Shown here piece after piece: positions 57,973 through 64,000 of a stretch of 64,000 nucleotides of DNA. A model generated the notes under the pieces. That model made no database searches. It worked only from the letters and a program-made list of their open reading frames with translations, and was not told the origin of the DNA. Made by a program: the position numbers and the translations under genes. Numbering within the stretch: the stretch's first letter is position 1; the number at the start of each line of letters is the position of its first letter. The stretch is from Tipula vernalis (Eukaryota; Arthropoda; Insecta; Diptera; Tipulidae): positions 267,134,057-267,198,056 of the forward strand of contig OY282559.1 of assembly GCA_958295665.1 (NCBI GenBank), written 5' to 3'.

Positions 57973-59950
57973 ATTAATTTCTAATTCATAATCTTCGAGA
58001 TAAGATGGTTTTTTAATTTCTCTACGTGACTTTTTATTACTCTGTCCGATAATATTATTTGCTTTATTTACATCAGGACGATGATTTTTTGTTGCTTTAG
58101 GAGCATGAATGTCATTTAAATTACTTTCTTCATAATAGTTGTCTGATGCTCCGAGTTGATCATTAACATTGTTACTACCGATAGAAGTACCCTTATTACA
58201 AACTAAATCATAATGATCAATTAATTCTATATTTTCCTTAAAAATACTCTATTTCTTCTATATATACCCCCTTTCTCATCCTTTACAAGAAACGAATTAT
58301 CATTGAAACACCTAAGTACCCTGGCCGGAACCAAAATGGTCCCGTTCCTTCACAATATATTTTCATTTTCAACTAGCGCTGGCAGAACTTTTGAACTTCT
58401 ATTATAATATTTAACTTGCTGGTTTTGTCCAAAATTCAACTTTGACTTAATAATACTTTGATCAATTACTTGTGGTTGCAACTTTCAGTAAGACATGGAA
58501 TTTTTGTTCTCAAATTTCTAGACATTAACAATTGTGATGGGGAGAATCCTAAAAATGTCAAAGGTGTATTTCTATATTCCATTAAACCCAACGTTATTTC
58601 TTCGCCCGACTCCCTAGCTTTTTTAATAATTGGTTTGCAAATTCCCACAGCTTTTTCAGCTAATCCGTTGCTTTTTGCATACAACGGACTCGAAGGTCTA
58701 TATTCAATTCCATATTCATTGCAGAACTTTCTAAATACAAAACTACTGAATGGATTATTATCAGAAGTAATTATATCCGAAATTACCAATCTAGAAAATA
58801 CTAGTTTAAAAACTTCTATAATTTCCTGAGCCGTTTTAGTTTTTAGTAAAGCTACCCTGCGATTAGCATTGACTACACCAATATAATTATTCTTCAATTT
58901 TATGCAATACTCCCCAGGTATACAACCTAGCCCCTCAAACTGTGACCTAAACATTTCAATGAAAACTCGTTTCTCGCTTGGCAACAATTGAGTGTCAACA
59001 AATGCAATTCGTCTAACAAGATTAAGATCAATGCATGTTTGTCCTGACAACAATGGCTCCAAGTCTTGATCAATTATAACCAATTCTACATTTTTCTCTA
59101 CACTCTGCTTTTTTTTAACTGTCAAATTACAAATACCTATTGGTTTTATACAATGATTTCCATATGATTTTAAAGTTATCGCTGTGGTTTGTAACTTACC
59201 CCCATTTTTTAGATATTTAGCAGGCAAAACGTTGATGTCGACTCCAGTATCAAGTTTAAATTGGACCAAGTTCTCCCCCAAATACAATTCTTCCTTCCAA
59301 ATTGAATTTTCTTTATTGGTATCAATTGACCCTACAGTCTTTAGTACAAATAAATTTAACAGTTGATCACGTTCTTCCTGACCACGTCCAGGTTTTTCAT
59401 CCAATTGACTAATCTGATTAATTGATTTATTGGAAATAGATTTTCCTCTAAAACAACAACTGGCAAAATGACCTTTTACACCACAGTTGAAACAACTCTT
59501 TCAAAAGGCAGGACACTTCCCAATCTGATGCACTTTACCACATTTCAAACAACATTTGTTTGACGTTGCCGATTCATTCGATTTCGGATATTTTTCGTAA
59601 TTAGTAGACCAATTACCAATTTTTTTTTTATTACTCCGACGTCAACTTGTTCATTCTCTGTTGCCATATTCCATTTGCTTTCAAGCAATTTTGCATGTGT
59701 TTTGCTCGCCTCTACTACTCTGCAGAACTCTATCATTCAGCATCCTGTCCATAAACGAAGTTTTACAGGTATCCTTAGAACACACAAACTCACAGTTTTG
59801 GCCTAGTTTTGCGGTTCTGTCAGAAAATTTGCAAACGATTGTCCGTCTTTTTGTTTGATGGTGTGAAATTTGTATGTTTCCATTGTAATATTTTTAAGAG
59901 GGAAACAGTACGTGTCAAATTTTTCTATTACTCCGAGAAATATTACGTGA
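57973..59950 (-). pseudogene. Ty3/gypsy remnant A: gag end, protease and integrase, RT and RNase H deleted
   Basis: From 59950 downward, frames with breaks carry the end of Gag (FSDRTAKLGQNCEFVCSKDT; DRMLNDRVLQSS) and two CCHC zinc knuckles, CCLKCGKVHQIGKC and CFNCGVKGHFASCC (about 59470-59560). The intact frame 58466-59404 has the aspartic protease (FKLDTGVDINVLPAKYL) and the region before reverse transcriptase (FEGLGCIPGEYCIKL; RRVALLKTKTAQEIIEVF). It then passes directly into the integrase core: SRLVISDIITSDNNPFSS, GIEYRPSSPLYAKSNGLAEK and MEYRNTPLTFLGFSPSQLLM. The whole RT, RNase H and integrase N-terminus are missing, yet the frame stays open. After breaks the C-terminal tail ends SRREIKKPSYLEDYEL at 57973. 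Confidence 0.88.
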
Positions 59951-61272
59951 CGATACATCACACAAATTCAAGCAATTCCCAATTAAATTCGACTCTAATA
60001 AAATGATTTATTGCGACACTACAACAGCTTTACCAAAACCTTTTATTCCAATTGAATTCCAGAAAAATGTTTTTCAACCCTTTCATAATTTTTCTCATCC
60101 AGGGATAAAGGCTTCTTCTAAGTTAGTGACTAAAAATGTCATTTGGCCTTCCATCGCTAAAGATTCAAGAACTATGGCTCGTAGTTGTTTAGCATGTCAA
60201 AAATCAAAAGTTTCAAGGCATACCATCTCACCTCTCGATTCTTACAAATTAACTTCGCAACGCTTCGCAGAAATTCACTTAGACATCATTGGTCCATTAC
60301 CGATGTCTGATAATAATCGATACTGCGTGACATTAATAGATCGATATACGAGAGGGGCTGAAGCGGTTCCTGTCCCAGGCATAACTACGGCCACTGTCGC
60401 ATTTCCTGTATTCTCCACGTGGATTTCTCGTTTCGGCGTTCCAAATACTGTTGTTACTGATCAGGGGCCTCAATTCGAATCAAATTTATTTTCCGAATTA
60501 TCTACGTTACTTGGTTTTCATTGAATCAGGACAACCAGTTACAACCCAAAAGCCAACGGTATGATAGAAAGATGGCATCGTACTTTAAAAGCTGCCATAA
60601 TGTGTCATGACCGACCAGATTGGACTTCAATTCTGCCAACTGTACTGCTTGGGTTACGTTCTGCATTTAGCGAGGAATTAAAAACCACTCCTGCTGAAAT
60701 CGTTTTCGGAAGTCCTTTGCGCGTACCAGGACAACTTGTAGACTCGTCGTTAGATATCAAAATTCCTCAGTCTGAATTTGTTCAAAATTTAAAAACACAT
60801 TTTGATGAATTTAGACCGATTCCAGCATCTAATCATGCTAATATAAACATTTTTATTAGTAAAAATTTAGAAACCTGTTCACACGTATTTTTACGAACCG
60901 ACGCGTTAAAGAAGGCACTTCAAGCACCATATTCTGAACCGTATTATGTAGTAAATCGAAATAAGAAATTCTTTACCAAAATTAGTAATGGCAAAAACAT
61001 CGTAGTTTCTACCGACCGACTCAAACCATGTTATTCGGAAAGCAATGATAATATTAAAACAATTCCTTTGATACAACCGGATACATACTCTTGATGACAA
61101 CATTGTCGATAAATTACTTTTGGCCAATTCTAAATTAAATGTTTCGACTGCTCCATCTAAAATTAAAGTCACGTTTGATACTTTACCTAAATTTCATCAT
61201 GATCCAGTGGTCACAAGAACTGGTCGTCAAGTTAAAATTCCGCAAAAATTGTTAGATTGGACTGAAGAATGA
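59951..61272 (+). pseudogene. Ty3/gypsy remnant B: integrase and pol C-terminus
   Basis: The plus strand starts inside pol with FPIKFDSNKMIYCDTTTALP. It then has the HHCC zinc domain (FHNFSHPGIKASSKLVTK; SCLACQKSKVSRH) and the integrase core with HLDIIGPLPMSDNNRYC (first Asp), VVTDQGPQFESNLF (second Asp) and SYNPKANGMIERWHRTLKAA (Glu, about 60570). One TGA at 60522-60524 interrupts the frame before IRTTSYNP. The reading goes on to 61094. After a +1 shift near 61075 it ends VVTRTGRQVKIPQKLLDWTE at 61272, the usual C-terminus of insect gypsy pol. Everything upstream of RNase H is missing. It is head-to-head with remnant A, and no env-like frame follows. Confidence 0.9.
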
Positions 61273-61370
61273 GGAAGTTGCGTCATCGTTGATTGTCGTT
61301 TCTCGTGAATATTCGAAATTTCTTTATAATTATCTTCGTAAATTCTTTCAATTTACTGGGAGGGGAGTAT

Positions 61371-61495
61371 TGTGGTGACATGTCATATCTAGGATTGTGT
61401 TGACACGTCATGTCTACACTCTCTTTTAAAACACTGAACCTTAAATGATTAAATAAAGACACTGATATTAGTTTTAGTATTATATAAAGTAGACA
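61371..61495 (+). repeat. Candidate 3' LTR of gypsy remnant B
   Basis: A polypurine tract GGGAGGGGAGTAT (about 61358-61370) is followed by TGTGGTGACATGTC, an AATAAAG signal near 61451 and a possible CA end at 61495. The right boundary is uncertain. Confidence 0.5.
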
Positions 61496-61499
61496 ACTT

Positions 61500-62300
61500 C
61501 TTTTTGTTTTTAAAAAGACAAAAAAAACAAAAAAAAACAAAAAGGTTCGTAAAAGAATATTAAAATGTTCGCATGAAAAAATATTCGGTTCTTATTTAAA
61601 AAATCGCCATTTTTGTGTTAAATATAATTAATATTAAATCACGAAACTACTTAATAAATAAAAAATAAATGTTAAATAAATAAATACGAAATAAATAAAT
61701 AAACAATTCTTTAATATATAAAACGAATTGTGTATATAATTTATAGATTTTCATTGTGACAATTTGTGAATGATTTACCAGAACTTACAAATAATTCAGC
61801 CATATAATTACATTTAGTAAATAATATTTATGGATAGTGTTGTGAATCAAAACTAGTAATATTTTATGGAGTCAGATTATACAATTAATAATAATAATAA
61901 TTGATATCAATTCAACCCTACATATCCACCTACTGCCAACCAAAAACTGTACGTTCTCACCTGAGATCGCTTTGCGAATATTCGCAATCTATTTAAAAAA
62001 TATTCACACGTATAGTAAATGTACACTGAAAAAAAATATATGTATCGGCAAAGAGAATACACATCTGTATGTGTATTCTCTTTGGTATCGGTATATAAAT
62101 TGCTCTAAGCAACCATAGTCAAATTTACAATGCGATTCGCAATCAAAAGTTGACGTGCATACATGTTTTCGATTAAATTTTGAATTTTTATAGAAAAAAA
62201 GTCCTATTTTGTAAAAGAAAATTTCAACCCTGCAGCAATTTGATCGTTTTTTTGTTTATGTCAAACTTTGTTTTGTTTTTATAAAGACGTGAAACGAATA
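61500..62300. other. AT-rich DNA and first (leader) exon of the next gene
   Basis: Mostly AT-rich with short direct repeats of GTATGTGTATTCTCTTTG type near 62040-62085. The part before 62302 would be the non-coding first exon of the gene at 62458. Confidence 0.4.
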
Positions 62301-62302
62301 AT

Positions 62303-62449
62303 GTAAGTATGTACCTACATATTTATTTTAATATTTCGTTAAATTAAATATTTGATTAATTTAAATATTTAAACAATTAATAATTTATAATTAATTAATA
62401 AAACATTATATTTTTGTTGAATACAATATTATATAACACATCATTGCAG
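62303..62449 (+). other. 5'-UTR intron of the gene at 62458
   Basis: The donor is AATAAT|GTAAGTATGT and the acceptor is ACACATCATTGCAG|ATTTTAAAATG. Both match the consensus well and the acceptor lies 8 bases before the start codon. Confidence 0.6.
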
Positions 62450-62457
62450 ATTTTAAA

Positions 62458-63769
62458 ATGAGTTTCGAATCGGATTATGAAGATTTGGAAATACTCGATG
62501 AATGGGATGAGATTGATATCGAAACATTTGAATTGGAGGCTCAGTCCATGACAGTGAAAGACCAAGTAAAAAACAAGAAACCCTCCAACAAAAAAATTTA
62601 TAAGAATATCAAAAATGTAACTGATATGTTGCAAGGAACCAGCCCATTCGCATTTGAGGCAGATTTTGCTGGAGTTTGTATTCCAACGCCCACAAGCCGT
62701 GCATCATTCATTTTGAAAAATTTGTGGGATGAGGTAATTAATGCTCTGAAGATTAAATACTCCGACATCGCTATTTGCAACGAGCTAGTGCAAATAATGT
62801 TTCGAAACCTGAGAAATAACTTTACAAGGTATAAAACAAACAAAGAAAAAGACTCTTCCAGTTTTTACTTTTTTTTATTAATTTTTGTTGAATATTAATT
62901 AATTCATGTAATATCTAATATGCTACCGGTGAATAGACCATTTTAAGTGTGTTTCGATTAACACGAGAAGTATATTAGTATTTACGAAGAGTAATTCAAC
63001 GAAACCGACTAATAGACAGAATTCTATTTATTTAATTATATGATTTTAATATGTTCTGAAGATTATAAGAGAATTCAATCCAGTTTCGAACTGATGAGCT
63101 TATGATTATGAAAAAATCAATCTTCTCATCAGGCCGCGGCGACTGGACTGATTATACCACAATTTACATTCTATATATACAGAATGTGCTGTGCGTTCTT
63201 CGGAACATATTAAAATCATATAATTAAATAAATAGAATTCTGTCTATTAGTCGGTTTCGTTGAATTACTGTTCGTAAATACTAATATACTTCTCATGTTA
63301 ATCGAAACACACTTAAAATGGTCTAATCACTGGTAGCATATTAGATAATACATGAATTAATTAATATTCAACAAAAAATAATAAAAAAAAAGTAAAAATT
63401 AGCGTACACAGAAATAGACCTGTGTGAATATTGTGAAGAAGAAAAATTGTAAGAGAATTCATCTGTATTAGTACGATTCGCTAGTACTTAACGCACAGCA
63501 CATTCTGTACATACAGAATGTAAATTGTGGTATAATCAGTCCAGTCGCCGTGGCCTGATGAGAAGATTGATTTTTTCATAATCATAAGCTCATCAGTTCG
63601 AAACTGGATTGAATTCTCTTACAATCTTCGGAATATATTAAAATCATACTCTTCCAGTGGCTCAGCCTTAAAGTTTCTTTCGGAACCGAAGCATATCAAC
63701 CAACTCCGAAGATTGGACGCAGTTTTGGTTAAGCGAAAGGAAAAAGTGATAGAACTTATTTTATTTTGA
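62458..63769 (+). pseudogene. Small spliced gene of unknown function, exon split by a foldback element
   Basis: The frame starts at ATG 62458, right after the intron acceptor. It reads MSFESDYEDLEILDEWDEID, an acidic N-terminus, then KNKKPSNKKIYKNIKNVTDM, FEADFAGVCIPTPTSRASFI and LVQIMFRNLRNNFTRY. At 62861 it runs into the foldback element and meets a stop at 62898. Beyond the element, from 63658, the same frame continues with SGSALKFLSEPKHINQLRRL and ends at 63769. Without the insertion and one copy of the target duplication, the two parts make 172 codons including the stop. FRNLRNNFTRY...SG...FL is weakly like the end of a MADF/Myb-like domain, but I do not recognise the family. Host gene or transposon accessory protein are both possible. 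Confidence 0.6.
62862..63647. mobile_element. Foldback (MULE-like) element, copy 2, inserted in an exon
   Basis: It has the same family as 1740-2363 but a longer form, with arm P (about 62880-63050), inverted structured segment Q (63052-63200), inverted P (about 63215-63385) and forward Q (63400-63647). The flanking duplication ACTCTTCCAG lies at 62852-62861 and 63648-63657 (11 bases if the next T is counted). There is no coding capacity. Confidence 0.9.
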
Positions 63770-64000
63770 ACATATTTTTTGAAATTATTTTAACATTTTA
63801 GACAAAACAATAGTTTGTATACGTCACCATCGATAATTAACATCGATAACACCGTCGATAATACAAATTTAGGTATAAACAATTAAATAATTAATTAAAT
63901 TTGGTTATTATTCTAAAACGCTATACTTTTTGTTTAAGATGACACTAATAAGATTCCCCCAAGGAAAAGGCCCAGATCAACCTTAAGTAGCCGTTCAAAT
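63770..64000. other. 3' flank of the split gene
   Basis: AT-rich. CATCGATAA occurs three times at about 63829-63862. No further feature is supported. Confidence 0.4.

Noticed and set aside
57973..61495. A complete endogenous retrovirus with an env gene
   Set aside because: Only gag-end, protease and integrase parts are present and no envelope-like frame follows either pol remnant.

Overview
The window reads as AT-rich insect nuclear DNA. Support comes from two single-copy genes with insect-type structure (a lysosomal-type beta-glucuronidase and Mediator subunit 18), short GT-AG introns, AATAAA poly(A) signals, long (TA)n tracts and an insect-typical set of transposons. The Mediator protein and the frequent TACATACATA-type motifs suggest Diptera, possibly a nematoceran, but this is inference. 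No bacterial, plastid or mitochondrial features, rRNA genes or tRNA genes were seen.

Layout. 1-12000: foldback repeats and broken DNA transposons (MULE-like foldback at 1740, hAT pseudogene at 3-4 kb, piggyBac remnant at 5.3 kb inside a 4.5 kb segment bracketed by inverted minisatellites, Harbinger scrap and MITE at 10-11 kb). 12179-15370: the host gene island, beta-glucuronidase followed on the same strand by MED18. 16.7-20.6 kb: minus-strand retroelement graveyard (gypsy integrase, then an R1/LOA-like LINE). 22-24.3 kb: a TIR family with 7-bp target duplications and a mariner remnant. 24.4-31 kb: mostly unannotatable AT-rich DNA, possibly a long intron, with a 39-nt microexon-like segment at 29351 and an exon-like island near 25.5 kb. 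31.2-33.2 kb: an intact Tc1 transposon inside a (TA)n microsatellite. 35.7-46.6 kb: nested elements. A Helitron N-terminus and a Helitron Rep/helicase region flank a pogo MITE, a DD37E mariner, a 182-bp satellite and a large decayed transposon. The product of that large transposon joins a DDE transposase to a C-terminal cysteine-protease-like domain, and it is itself split by a Tc1 element with long TIRs. 47-49.6 kb: Penelope endonuclease scrap and a little-described transposon ORF. 49.7-52.35 kb: a near-complete two-gene PIF/Harbinger element. 52.4-57.7 kb: MITEs and a mariner pseudogene. 57.8-61.5 kb: two head-to-head gypsy remnants. 62.3-63.8 kb: a small spliced gene whose coding exon is split by a second copy of the foldback element found at 1.7 kb.

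How it fits together. Apart from the two host genes and the small split gene, almost everything recognisable is mobile DNA in layers of nesting. The most unusual items are the transposase-peptidase fusion (38907-44105), the foldback family carrying a hammerhead-like core and interrupting an exon with a clean target duplication, and the in-frame protease-integrase gypsy deletion. Several frame breaks fall in homopolymer runs, so some 'pseudogenes' may partly reflect assembly errors.
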